Part shown: in pieces, positions 1-10,527 of the stretch
Numbering within the stretch: position 1 is the stretch's first letter
Layout of the letters: the number at the start of each line of letters is the position of its first letter
Assembly: GCA_029817715.1 (NCBI GenBank)
Contig: JARUPY010000248.1
Span: forward strand, 1,860,001-1,924,000
Direction: 5' to 3'
Length of the DNA stretch: 64,000 bases
DNA from: Melastoma dodecandrum
Lineage: Eukaryota; Streptophyta; Magnoliopsida; Myrtales; Melastomataceae
Translations under genes and position numbers: made by a program
Notes under the pieces: model-generated
The model's input: the letters and a program-made list of their open reading frames with translations, nothing else
The model's database searches: none
Told to the model about the DNA's origin: nothing

Positions 1-830
1 TCTCCGTTAACCTCGATGTAAGGCGATCCTTAGACTCGGTGGGACTAGTGTGTGTAGCAACTTCGACTTTGGCTCGGAAGGGCTAGCAATGGTCATGTCC
101 GTGTTTGGGATATAGAATAAATGCTCGAACTCATCCCGGTCTGAGCATCTTTTGTTAAAGGATTCTTTATCCGCCCAGACGTATGTATGTGAACCCTCAT
201 GGTGTTTACACTCTCTCTTTGGGTAAGTGTTTAGGAATGGGCTGACCTTCTCCATTCTCGCTCAGAAGCATTCTTATTGTCAAAAATCTTTTAAAATTGT
301 ATGCAAAAGGGCACACACAAATGTTTAAGAAGTGAATAGGTTTAGGTACGCAAACCTCTTTGGAGATGTCATACTAAGGTGGTGCTCTTATGCAAGGTTC
401 GCGGGGAAGGTGTTTGCACTTTCATGCCCCAATCATGGTCCTTGAGATTAGACTCGGAACGGCTTCCACCCGACCACCCACGCCGTTGCCTAAGAGTTTG
501 TACCGTACTGTGCGGAGACCATGTGCCTACACAGTTGACAACGGACGGAGGTGAAGTTAGCTCATGTACTTCGACTGTCGCTTGGGGAGATTATAATAAA
601 GTTGGGTATTCGTTGGGGATATGAGATGAATATGCCCATCTTGATGGTCGTTCTAGAAGAATATGCTTGTATGCGGTGTAACAAACTCCAATGTGGGGAA
701 ATGGAAGCATGGCTCCAGCTGGGGAAATGGAGATGTGACTCCATCTGGGGAATGATAAGAAATTTTGCTAGAGAGCAGTGTAGATGATACTCTCTTTTGG
801 TATGGTCATCTTTGGTGACGACAAAGGCAA
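1..830. other. Gene-free DNA at the window start
   Basis: No credible gene is seen. The reading frames here are all under 85 codons and match nothing I recognise. At 553-572 there is one isolated hairpin of the same type as the downstream array (arms GAAGT and ACTTC around the loop TAGCTCATGT). This stretch is therefore probably the degraded flank of the tandem-repeat block. Confidence 0.5.
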
Positions 831-2905
831 TTTCGAAGTTTTGGTTCGAAATTTTGCACCAAACCGCCCGCGCCTTTGTCTGTAATTTAGGATACTCATG
901 TATCTACACTGCACTCGCCAAAGGGCGGAAACACAAGTGAACTCTTGTAACTTGTTTCATAGAGAAAGTGTTAGAATTGAATTAATGTAATCATCCTGGG
1001 TGATAAACAAAGGCAATCTCGAATTTTGATTCGAAATTTCCACCCAACCGCCCGCGCCTTTGTTCGTAATGCAAGGATGTTCATGTACCTGCACTCGCCA
1101 AAGGGTGGACAATAAGTGAGCTCATGTAACTTGTTTCTTTTAACGTAAGAATGAAGTTTGCTCATGTAACTTCATTTATATGAAAGGCGAAATAGAGCTT
1201 TGACACTTCCCTTATTATGTTTCGTCATTTCGTCTTTGTCCGTAGGAATCAAATGATTGACGAAATCGTTACTCTTGCCTGATGTCTGTTGTATACAGAT
1301 GCTCATGTACCTATCAAACAGATGGTGAGAAACAAGTAAGTTCATGTGACTTGTTTCTGTTAGAGTAAGAATAAAGTTTGCTCATATAACTTCATTTGTA
1401 AGAAAAGTGAAGTAAAGTTTTGGTACTTCCCTTTTGTATGGTTTCGTCATTGCGTCTTCGTCCAATGGAATCAAAGGTTTGACGAAGTGGCTACTCTAGT
1501 TTTGTATCTGTTTTATAAGGTTGCTCATGTACCTGTCAAACAGATGACAAGAAAATAAGTGTCTTCGTGCAACTTGATTCTTTTAGAGTAGAAATGAAAT
1601 TTGCTCATGCAATTTCATTTATAAAAAAGGTGAAGTAGTGTAGGATTTTGGTACTTCCCTTTTGTAAGCTTTCGTCATTGCGTCTTCGTCCGATGGAATC
1701 GAAGGTTTGACGAAGTGGCCACTCTGATTTTGTATCCGTTGTATAAGGTTGTTCATGTACCTATCAAACAGATGACAAGAAAACAAGTGTCTTTGTGCAA
1801 CTTGATTCTTTTAGAGCGGAAATGAAATTTGCTCATGTAATTTCATTTATAAGAAAGGTGATGTGGAGCTTTGATACTTCCCTTTGTATAATTTCGTCAG
1901 TGCATCTTCGCTCGTAGAAATCGAAGGATTTGACGAAATTGCGACAAGACTTTGGCTTGAAGTTTTGCCACCATCGCCTTTGTCATAGGAGTTGTGTACC
2001 ATTCGTGTGAGGAGCTCTTGTACCTGCCCACGAGACAAAGGACATAAGCGAAATGAGCTCATGTAATTTCACTTAGCTTGATGAAGAGAGTAATATTTGT
2101 GTTATACTCCCTTTTCATGTTTATTGTCAGTGTTCTTTGCCCTAGTTGACTCCCTGGGGATATAAAGAAGTTTACTGACGAAGATTGTTCCGAAGCTCCG
2201 GTTCGAAATTCGTTGATTGTCTTGATTGTCTGTCTAGGACGCTCATGTACTTCTTTCATGTGATTCGTTGGTTTGTCAACGAAAAATTAACTAAGATTAC
2301 TCAGTCTTGTCCTAGGATAGCTTGGAGATTTGCCCCAGGACCGCTCGGAGATATGTCCATGATCACTCGGAGATTTGCCCCAGGATCGGTCGGGGATTTG
2401 CCCTACGATCGCTTGGAGTTTTCCCCAGGATCGGTCGGGGATTTTCCCTACGATCGCTTGGAGATTTGCCCCAGGATCGGTCGGGGATTTGCCCTACGAT
2501 CGCTTGGAGATTTGCCCCAGGATCGCTCGGAATTTGCCCCGGATTGTTCTTGTGTTGTCGTCGTTGTTTTGTCAACGAAGGCTGTTTCGAAACTTTAGCT
2601 CGAAACTTTTCCACCCTACCACCCTCGCCTTCATCGTCTGCCTAGGATGTTCACGTACCTACGAGACAAGCCGAAGGGCAAAACAAGTAAGTTCATGTAA
2701 CCCGTTCTGCAGAGAAAGTATTAGTTGAGGAACGAATACTCCCTTTCATGTTGATCGTCGTTTTGTTGACAACGAAGGATATTTTGAAGCTTTGGCTCAA
2801 AATTGTTTCAAGGCTTTGGCTCGAAACTTTACCACCCTGCCACCCACGCCTACGTCAACATGCGACAAGGGCTAAAATAAGTTAGCTAATGTAACTTATT
2901 TTTGC
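831..2905. repeat. Diverged tandem array of about 225-bp units rich in hairpins
   Basis: The block GCTCATGTAAyTTCATTT recurs near 1160, 1380, 1603, 1831 and 2057, so the period is about 220-228 bp. Within each unit the order is constant: the hairpin, a pyrimidine-rich ACTTCCCTTTTGTAT stretch, a TTTCGTCA...TGACGAA inverted pair, a CTCATGTACCT block, then a second hairpin. Many hairpins keep the loop core CTCATGTA while the arms differ but remain complementary. Units before 1150 and after 2080 are more diverged and carry a partly different filler. No protein is encoded. The array may be the non-coding part of an LTR retrotransposon, because a minus-strand primer-binding site lies at 5126-5143, or it may be an independent satellite. 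Confidence 0.75.
2316..2541. repeat. 23-bp minisatellite with a 46-bp dimeric period, about 10 copies
   Basis: Ten consecutive 21-23-bp units start with GATCG or a variant and contain GGAGATTTGCCCCAG. From 2384 onward two subtypes alternate, one with GATCGGTCGGGG and one with GATCGCTTGGAG, which gives a 46-bp higher-order repeat. A 23-bp period is not a multiple of three and the unit lacks stops in most phases. This explains why open frames appear here in several phases at once; none should be read as genes. Confidence 0.9.
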
Positions 2906-4099
2906 AAGAAAGTACTGATCAAGGAACATATACTCCCTTTCATGTGTTGTAATGTTGAAGAGTATCTGCGTTGAGTGCTTGTGGCAGTTCTTCTCGGTTA
3001 AGGTGGTTGTTTTCTAGAAAGGCGTGCTTGATAGCGAACGTCTCCTTAGTAGTTTGAAGAGGAATGTCTTTTGAAATTGCTGGCGGTTGATAGGATCCAT
3101 TTAAGAATATTATCACCAAGTCGATTATCCTTGGATGTGCATTGTTGATTGCTTATTGAGGTGGGTCTGGGCGGGTAACTGGCCTGTCATGTGGTGGGCC
3201 TTCTTCTTGGGACGAGCTCTAGAGAGTCAGTAATTGAATTTTTGCTGAATCGATTACTTAGGTACCGTGGATGAGCTTGATAAGAGTTGTCCCAGTCTGA
3301 GTACGCGTCATCGCTAGGTAGATTGCATGTTCTTTGGTGCAGGGGAAAGCTTTCATGTAAGCATTGCCCCGGACGATTCATCTTGTGTTTTGAGATAAAT
3401 GGATGCCCCAGTGTTGGCGGTTTGAATGTCTGTGGCCCTGCCAGATATGTCTTCAGCTGTTGGAAGGCGGGTAACGCAAATGAGAGCTTTTGATGCCGGT
3501 CACGCTATGTATTTGCCGTCTCTTGAAGAATCTGATCCATGTTCATGTTTTTGTCGTGGGGAAGCTTCAGATCCGACGTTCGTCGAGTTCTTGTTATCGA
3601 AGAAACAATGAGGTTGAATCTCCGTAGACATCGAGTGATCGTATTTAAAGGTTGATTGTTTGCAGGTGTCCTAATATCGCAGGGTCGTTGGGAAGGCCGA
3701 GGTTTGCCCCTTGTGCTAGAATGTATTGTTGGCATGGTGAAGAAAGCCAACGACAGGATGTAAGCTAGAAGATCTGTCTCTTGTGACTCTTCTCAAGATT
3801 GTCGATGTCGAGGGTGAGAGTTTGAGAAGTAGATTGAAAGACTGCCCCATGTTGAGGATCAATGCTTATGTTGTATGCTGGGGAATCGTCTTTGTTTGGA
3901 ATAGAAGTTTTCGTTGGTGCCGAAATTGTGCTGACTGATGACGTAGTGGAATCGCTTCTGTTTCCTTGGAGCAATTTTCGGATCTGTAGGGGCATGATGT
4001 TCCCGGTGTGTCTGATCATAGCATGTCCGTTAACAGCATTATGGGCCCGTCATTAGCTCCGATGTTGACTGCGGTTAGCTGGTGAGATGTAACCTCCTT

Positions 4100-4320
4100 G
4101 GGGTTTTCATGTTGTTGTAGATTCGACTTTAAACTTTGGTAGCCGTTGGGTGATCTTTGGTGTTCGTGCTTGGCTTTGTACTTTGGTAGCCGTTGATATC
4201 ACTTTGGGCTCATGTCGTTTGACGCACGGCTTTGGTCCTTGGTAGCCGTAATGGATACTTTGGTCTTCACGTTGTTAGATGTTCGACTTTGGGCCCTGGT
4301 AGTTGTCGATAAATCCTTGG
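4100..4320. repeat. Short imperfect tandem repeats (TTTGGTAGCCGTTG core)
   Basis: The core ACTTTGGTAGCCGTTG or a close variant occurs at about 4133, 4180, 4237 and 4295, with partly conserved spacers containing TCGACTTT and TTGGTGTTC or TTGGTCTTC. The unit length is near 50-60 bp. No coding content is seen. The block lies in the non-coding stretch between the hairpin array and the primer-binding site. Confidence 0.5.
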
Positions 4321-5125
4321 CATTCTTGTGCTTGTAGGTTTGTAATGTCATGCTTTGTCCCCAGTCCCGTTCGAGGAGCCATGTTGAAGAATTAAACCTC
4401 GAAAGGAAAATAGAGATAATGTTTGGATTAGTATCATGCAATAATGTAATCGATGCATGATAAATTTGTGATGATACTTAATCGCACTCATATATGCAGA
4501 AAAGTATGCATTATGTAACTGCAATTGTAAATGAGACGTAGTAATGCAATGGAGCGATTACTGTGAATGACATGATAATGTAACTACTGCAATCGAACAT
4601 ACACTCATGTGGTCATGCAAATACACTCATGTGGTAAGCAATAAATAGGTAGGGAGGGAGAAAAGAGGATTTTTTGAAATCCTCTATAATTAACCCAAAC
4701 CGCTGCAAAACAAGTAGTGTTAGCTCTACAGTTTATCGCAGGCAAAGCGTACCTGTGACCTGTCCCTGCACAGGTAGTAGTCACTTAGTAACAAACAAAT
4801 GCATATGTGGCGTCTGGTACCTGTAGTGGACAAACAATGCTAGACTCTCGGATGAAGGCTTTTAAACCTTCCTCGGACTAAGGAAGACGGGGCCCCGGCC
4901 AAAAACAATACTGCAAAGAGCAGCAAGCTGGGCCTCTCGGTGACCCCCTAAAAATCCTAGCCCCGAGTTCGGGCACTCCTAGACATGCCTAGTAAGCGGT
5001 AAACAAACACAACCATGAGGGCAGACAAAGGGCACCGAGCCAAGCAATGACATGCGCAAACAAGAACTTCTCTCCGCATGTGGATTAAAATTGTAAGAGC
5101 GCTCGAAAGGAATCCACATGCAGAG

Positions 5126-5143
5126 TCCCCAGCGGAGTCGCCA
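5126..5143 (-). other. Probable retrotransposon primer-binding site (tRNA-Arg type)
   Basis: Read on the minus strand this is TGGCGACTCCGCTGGGGA. It begins with the TGG expected opposite a tRNA CCA end and closely matches the complement of the 3' end of plant tRNA-Arg(ACG). This primer is commonly used by Tat/Ogre-type Ty3 retrotransposons. A second shorter match (CGGAGTCGCCACC) lies at about 5484-5496. The internal region would lie toward position 1 and the LTR toward higher coordinates. No gag or pol coding is recognisable nearby, so the element is decayed or non-autonomous. Confidence 0.5.
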
Positions 5144-5150
5144 TCCGGGA

Positions 5151-6061
5151 TGTACGCGCGCCTTCCGACCTAGCACGCGCGCGGCGGTTCGGACGACACG
5201 AGGATTCGGACCTGCTCCCCCAAGGCCCAATCTGGTCGACGTCACGACTCGAGCGTCGGACGCTGCGGAAGGGAGTTGGGTGATCCCTCCCTGGGTTCCT
5301 AACCGGGCCTGCTCGGGCCCTCGCCGACCGTCTCTGTTTTCCTAAGAGGCGACGGGCGAAAGGCGGAGCATGATCCAAAGAAGGAACTTTCGGGAGAAAT
5401 CAGAAGCGGCTCGCGTCGTCAGTTCCTCATCCAAAATGGCTCCGTAAAAAGTTTGTTGTTGTTTAACCTAGGTAAACTATACGGAGTCGCCACCGACTTT
5501 ATTTACAAAATCTGTTTAAGTTGGAAAAAACAGTTGATTCGGGGATTACTAGTTACTAACTCTTACATTCTAAGATGCGAAAAGATGGGTTTGCTCCAAA
5601 AGTTTGTTCTTTGTTAACGGGTGTTGGACCCGATTCGGGCATGACTCCGGACTTATGTTATTGTTTTTACGGGCGTTGGACCCGATTTGGGCTTTGGACC
5701 CGAACTCATGTGTGTTTGGAAACAACATGCAACGATAAACCAATGAGTCTAAGGCATGCGGCCAACCACAGACTATTATTGATATCAAAGGGAGCGGGGA
5801 AGGGTGGTGATCGTGGGCATATGCACTTGGGCCCACGACCCGTTACATGTGAAAAAAAAGGGAGGCCCGCACCTCCCTCATGTACCTGTGGCCTGTCGGG
5901 ATGGCATGTCATCGACTAAGCTCGTCAGTTGGGGCCGCTTTTGTGTAGCATCCACCGTGGTTGAGCTCCACGTGTCGTCATGTCTTGAGCACCGTCTATA
6001 GGGACTCCTTCTAGGTGTGTTGAAGTTGACTAACGACGTTGATGGTCCACGGGTACCTGCA
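5151..6061 (-). mobile_element. Putative LTR of a Ty3-type retrotransposon
   Basis: A terminal CA (minus strand) is found 7 nt from the primer-binding site, so the LTR would start on the plus strand with TGTACG at 5151. A plausible outer end is the plus-strand CTGCA at about 6057-6061. GC content falls abruptly near 6060. The interior holds short repeats of GTTGGACCCGATT (about 5623 and 5675) and no gene. No second LTR or target-site duplication is visible in the window, so both boundaries are guesses. Confidence 0.3.
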
Positions 6062-7500
6062 AACCCAATAATAAAACAATCAAAGAGCCCAAAACAACTC
6101 AATGATGCAATGTAGGGGAAAATGTCGAAAAATATGCCAATGGGCTCTAAAAAAATCATAAAATTATAGGAACATATTCTTAACCTGATAAAAACATGAA
6201 ATATCAAATTTTAGAATTAAGACATTAAGCCCAACATAGCAAAAATTTCACGAAATTGGGTCGAACCCGACGCGCGATCTGATTGCACACCACTTAAAGA
6301 AAAATATGTAACTTTTGATCCATAAATCCAAATGAAGCAAAACCAGTGTTAAAAGATGCTTAACTTAAGGAAGATCATGTTTGTAAAATTTTACAGGAAA
6401 TAGATTCACAGAAGACAAATGAAATTGGTTTTATCAAAACAAAACTGTTGAAAACGTTTAGATCACATGTCGAAATCGTTTTAAGCATATTTTAATCAAA
6501 AAACGTCAAAATTCTGTAAAATAAAATTATATGTCTTTCTAGTCATGTAATAAATAACATATTAAAATTTCAAAATTTTTGAACATTTGCAAATTTTAAA
6601 ACAAAATAGTTCATTATACATAATACGGAAAACATGGCAGAAATATGGTTAATATTCAAAAATTCATAACTTGAAATCTAAAAATGATAATTTCGTGCAT
6701 AATATATCAAAACAAATATCATTAAACGTGTAAAAATTATTTTTATAGTTAAAGTATAGTCTGAAGAATAAAAACAGATAAGATCAAGCACATGCGTTTT
6801 TTGTAATTCGTTATTCTAGCATACGGATTCCAAGTATAATTAGTCAAAAGTAAGGAAAAACTCAACCAAACTGGCTAAAATTTAATCAGAATCATGTTAA
6901 TAAGATAAAGGACTGATACAACCAGATTTTGTCTGATTCCGACAATGGACGTGAAACTTATGGCCTGCAGACTGACTCCCTTGCATTCTGGTCGAGGCTA
7001 CGCCGCTCCGTCGGGGCTCAGTTTCGCGTTCCCCACATCACATGCGATGAGTTCAACAAATGTAAAAGATGGTCAGTCATGTTCTAAATTAAAAGACGGG
7101 CTAAATGAATATATAAAAAAAATCGAAAACTTATCGAGGGGTTGCCTCGCCTCGGGGTGGCCCGAGGAAGAAGAAGGACGTCGGGGTGTCCGTCAGAAGG
7201 CTGCCTTGGAGCACCATGCTTGGGTTGTGGCTGTGGCAGGAGGCGGTGTCGTCGGAGAGAAGGTGTCGGCTGTTCGGGAGGCTTTGGCTCGTCAGCACTG
7301 AAGAGAGGGAGTCCTTGGCTCTGCTTTCTGTGTATACCTCCGGAGGAGTTGGCCTCCGGTTGTATGTAGAGGAATTTGTCTCCGATTCCCAGAGGAGAGT
7401 TAGCCTCCGATTTTTTTTCAGACGGGGTGAAACGTGTCTGAGTGAGGGACGTCTCATTGGCCGTCCGTTGATTTTTTTTACGTGAGGTTATCATGTAATT
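6062..7500. other. AT-rich intergenic DNA without a recognisable gene
   Basis: 6062-6900 is strongly AT-rich with no open frame of note. 6940-7480 is more GC-rich and has overlapping frames up to 136 codons on both strands, but their sequences are low-complexity and unlike any family I know. 7500-7751 is probably the 3' untranslated region of the PPR gene that ends at 7752. Confidence 0.5.
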
Positions 7501-7751
7501 GGAGATTATATGAAGGGTTACAATGGTTTGTAATTGGGATATTACAGATCAGAGCAGCAATGGTTTGGTTCCAGGATCGGCATTACAAACGCACTTCCGG
7601 TGACATCTCTTTAATTTAAGGCCGTCTAGCTTTCGTATAAAATGATATGAGCGTACAATAGACGACCGGTAGATGGTAACACAAGTCTACAGCCTCCTCA
7701 CAATCCTTTGTTGCCTAAGCTAAGGACTCCTCTCGACTCTTCCTAATTCTT

Positions 7752-9686
7752 TCACCAAAAATCCTTACAAGTACACACACCGTCCTTGAAGTGGTGAAAT
7801 CTCTTGGCGTCACGCATTATTATTTCCCTCCCGGTGATCTTCGATATGAACTTGAACACGTTGTGGCAGTCGCCACAGACGCGCAAGTTTTTAATGATCC
7901 GAACTGTGCTCCTCTCCGCAGTGGTCATAACCCCGTGAGAGACTGCAAGTCTCTCGCTATGAGCTTGGATAGCCTCTTCCCTGCTCTCTTGGTCAACGTC
8001 ATGTAAAACGAATTTGGTATTTGGAATGTACCCAGCCTCCTTCATCAATTCTTTTAACCCCCTCAGCAGCGCATAGATATTCTCTGTCTCCGGATGAGAC
8101 CTGTCCCCTGCTCGATACTCACATACTCCTCTAAGCTTCCATTGCTGTTGTTCTCCATTATCAACAGCTTCCTGATTCAATGGCAGAAGGCCTGATCTAG
8201 AATGCTGGGTCAAGTAGGATGAATCTAACAGGTCGACCATATCAGAACACTTTTCTCCCATATCTGTGTAGCCATGAATTCTACACAGATTCATTAATAC
8301 TTCCCAGATTTCTATCCCGGGTTCAATCGGCAGATTTTCAACAAACTCGAGAGCCTCATCAAGATGCCCTACAGTGCCCAGCATTTTCACCACACTCATG
8401 TAATGGTCCATGGCCGGCATAATCCCAAAATCCTTCTGCATGGACTCAAAATGCAACATTCCCTCAAAAACATCACCCACCGCCGCGCAAGCAGAGAAAA
8501 CCGCAATGAAGAGCTGTCCATCTGGCTTCAGCCCTGCCTGTTTGAACTCAGTGAAGAGGTCTATGGCATCCTCCCCATGTCCGTTTTGAGCTAGACATGT
8601 AATCATAATATCCCAGGTGGACAAATTACGCTCGGCCATGCTATCGAAGACAGCACGTGCGCTGTCAACAGATCCACAGCCTGCATACATCTCTAATATT
8701 CGATTGCAGATGTAAACACTGATGGGGGACATAGTCCGAGTAACATGCTCATGAACGTTCTTGGCTTCTTGTAATGCTTTCTTATCACCACACATTTTCA
8801 TCAAATGCACGAATCGTGGCAGATCAACAGCGACACACTTATTAGCCAGTAACGTCAGGACTTCCACTGCCTGCTTCACTTTCCCATCACTGCATAATGC
8901 ATCGAGTTCTTCAAAGGTCCCAACTAGAGGAGCTCCTTCAGAATCTTTATTTGGCTCTTCCTCGACAGGGTGAGAAGGGGCCCCTTTTTCTTGACTGCCT
9001 CTTGCACTCGTCACAGTCAGTGTATTATGGCCAACACTTTGCTCAGTTAGGATACTTTCCAAGGCACTTGCATTTTGCCAAGAAGTCGCAACGGAATTTG
9101 ACGAGCCTAGTGCAGAAACAATATTCACGGTAGATGCATCTTTCCCATCCACTTCCGGACTCATTCCTCTCGGACTATGACCCCGTTGAGAAACCTCAAT
9201 GCGGCTCGTCGTTTCTGGCACCTTATCGAAACGAGGCGACCATCCACCGTTGTCATAATAAACACCGCTCATCCCAGAAGCATTTCCCGGGAATTCGCCC
9301 GCTCTCCGTTCTGAATTAACCGAATAATTGTCATCCCCAACTCGCCTAACAAAGCCGCCATCATCCCGAGGGACAGTGTCGACCCCCCGGCTGTAACGGG
9401 TATCAACAACAGGCGGCCTATTCCCACCCCAGCCAGGACTACTCCCCCAATTACCGAGGGCATTCCCGCTGCCCTCTCTATGACCACCGCGACTATCGGA
9501 CTCGGAATCCTGCCGAAACCCAATACCCTGAGGGTCGTAACGGGAAGCATACCCAACCTTATCCTGGGGATCGGTGGCTTGTTCCGCAGCAATGCTGAAT
9601 TTCCTCAAAAAGGAGCAGTCTTTGACGAAAACCCGCGAAGAGCGGCGGACAGCAGACACCTTCGACAACGAGGAGACCGAACCCAT
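7752..9686 (-). CDS. MEF8: DYW-type pentatricopeptide repeat protein, MEF8-like RNA-editing factor
   Basis: Organelle-targeted RNA-binding protein of the PLS/DYW class. These proteins bind transcripts in mitochondria or plastids and carry a cytidine-deaminase-like DYW domain for C-to-U editing. The intronless frame has an N-terminal half rich in Gly, Ser and Arg and of low complexity. A short PPR tract follows (ALCSDGKVKQAVEVL, MYAGCGSVDSARAVFDSM, WDIMITCLAQNGHGEDAI), with no long repeat array. A full DYW domain fills roughly the last 115 residues. It holds the deaminase signature HSERLA, the zinc ligands CGDCH, and the terminal CTCKDFW, where DFW replaces DYW. The frame is open upstream to an ATG at 9818. 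I prefer the ATG at 9686 because the peptide that follows (MGSVSSLSKVSAVRRSSRVF) looks like a transit peptide, and because 9818 lies only 15 nt from a transposon end. The family assignment rests on the PPR and DYW wording and is fairly firm; the editing sites are unknown. Confidence 0.9.
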   Translation of the reverse strand: MGSVSSLSKVSAVRRSSRVFVKDCSFLRKFSIAAEQATDPQDKVGYASRYDPQGIGFRQDSESDSRGGHREGSGNALGNWGSSPGWGGNRPPVVDTRYSRGVDTVPRDDGGFVRRVGDDNYSVNSERRAGEFPGNASGMSGVYYDNGGWSPRFDKVPETTSRIEVSQRGHSPRGMSPEVDGKDASTVNIVSALGSSNSVATSWQNASALESILTEQSVGHNTLTVTSARGSQEKGAPSHPVEEEPNKDSEGAPLVGTFEELDALCSDGKVKQAVEVLTLLANKCVAVDLPRFVHLMKMCGDKKALQEAKNVHEHVTRTMSPISVYICNRILEMYAGCGSVDSARAVFDSMAERNLSTWDIMITCLAQNGHGEDAIDLFTEFKQAGLKPDGQLFIAVFSACAAVGDVFEGMLHFESMQKDFGIMPAMDHYMSVVKMLGTVGHLDEALEFVENLPIEPGIEIWEVLMNLCRIHGYTDMGEKCSDMVDLLDSSYLTQHSRSGLLPLNQEAVDNGEQQQWKLRGVCEYRAGDRSHPETENIYALLRGLKELMKEAGYIPNTKFVLHDVDQESREEAIQAHSERLAVSHGVMTTAERSTVRIIKNLRVCGDCHNVFKFISKITGREIIMRDAKRFHHFKDGVCTCKDFW

Positions 9687-9833
9687 GGAGATCCCTTTGC
9701 GCTGACTTAGCCGGCCCTGCTTTTGTCTAGCAATAAAGATGGGAGGTGTGTGAAAAACCCTAGTCCCTGTTTGGTTTCTCAAATTTCCTTTGCAAATTCC
9801 AGAGGGGAAGAATTCCATGAATACTAAAATATA

Positions 9834-10216
9834 GAGTTTTCTACGAATTTATGGTTAGTTTCTAAAAAAAATTATCAAATACAGTTTTAATTTTTTAAAT
9901 TACCAAGATAAAGCCCTTAGGACGGGTTTTAAAACTCGTTATTTCAACAAAATACAAGAGGTGCAAGTTATCGAAATTCGGCTTTAGAAAAGTATGATTC
10001 GTAAGCAATTTGTAGCTTAGCTGGTTAGAGTTTTCCTCCTTAAGTGGGAGGTTCGATTCTTAATTGAATCCTGGTTTTCAAAATTCTGGCTCTTTTGTAA
10101 AATCAAAAACGAGGTTTTCAAAACCCGCCATAGAGACGGTAAGTATGTAATTTTTGAAACTTCTACGTTATTAAGAGAATTTTTTAAAAAACTAACTAAA
10201 ATTCGTATAAACCTTC
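9834..10216. mobile_element. 383-bp Mutator-like MITE with 9-bp target-site duplication
   Basis: The two ends are inverted copies: the left begins GAGTTTTCTACGAATTT and the right ends AAATTCGTATAAACCTTC. Each has the internal GTTAGTTT..AAAAAA block shared with the larger elements at 25616-26333 and 57155-59756. The flanks TAAAATATA (9825-9833) and TAAAATGTA (10217-10225) form an 8/9 matching 9-bp direct repeat, the size Mutator elements create. The interior carries CGGGTTTTAAAACTCG-type blocks and a tRNA-like segment. It lies just upstream of the PPR gene and could contribute to its promoter or leader. Confidence 0.7.
10012..10076 (+). pseudogene. tRNA-like sequence (A box, anticodon arm, B box) inside a MITE
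   Basis: TAGCTTAGCTGG (10013-10024) fits the pol III A box and GGTTCGATTC (10050-10059) fits the B box. Between them CCTCC and GGAGG pair around the 7-nt loop TTAAGTG, which would place anticodon AAG (Leu). The B box follows the anticodon stem directly, with no separate variable loop and T-stem start, and no acceptor stem is visible. It is therefore not a working tRNA. A tRNA pseudogene or the head of a tRNA-derived SINE captured by the MITE is more likely. Confidence 0.45.
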
Positions 10217-10527
10217 TAAAATGTACTCTTTTCTTCCGTGAAGTTAAAATATGAATTTTTAATTGCTTACCAGGTATTTTTACATCGTGTTTATAAAATA
10301 CACCCACAAATAAAAAACTAATAAACTCATTCCCCAAAGGTTATTTTTCAATCTGTATTTACATACATAATTATCTTTAAGTTTTATATAATAATAATAT
10401 AATTTCAACCAAACAACTTTGGTCAATATTAACCAAAACAAAGATTGAGAATCTGAATTTGTATGTTGTGTACTAGAATCGATTTTGCTTGCGCACATCC
10501 TATTCGATTGATTACATTAAAAAAAAA

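Noticed and set aside
2185..2728. Overlapping open frames of 83-137 codons in several phases
   Set aside because: They are produced by a 23-bp tandem repeat that stays open in several phases. The proteins are pure repeats with no family match.
831..2905. CRISPR-like array (regular repeats)
   Set aside because: This is a eukaryotic nuclear context. The units are about 225 bp and diverged, with no short identical repeats separated by unique spacers of constant size.
6945..7494. Overlapping frames of 75-136 codons on both strands
   Set aside because: They are low-complexity, lie opposite one another, lack any domain wording and have no splice or promoter context.
10012..10076. Functional tRNA-Leu(AAG)
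   Set aside because: The acceptor stem and a proper T-arm and variable loop are missing, and the B box abuts the anticodon stem.
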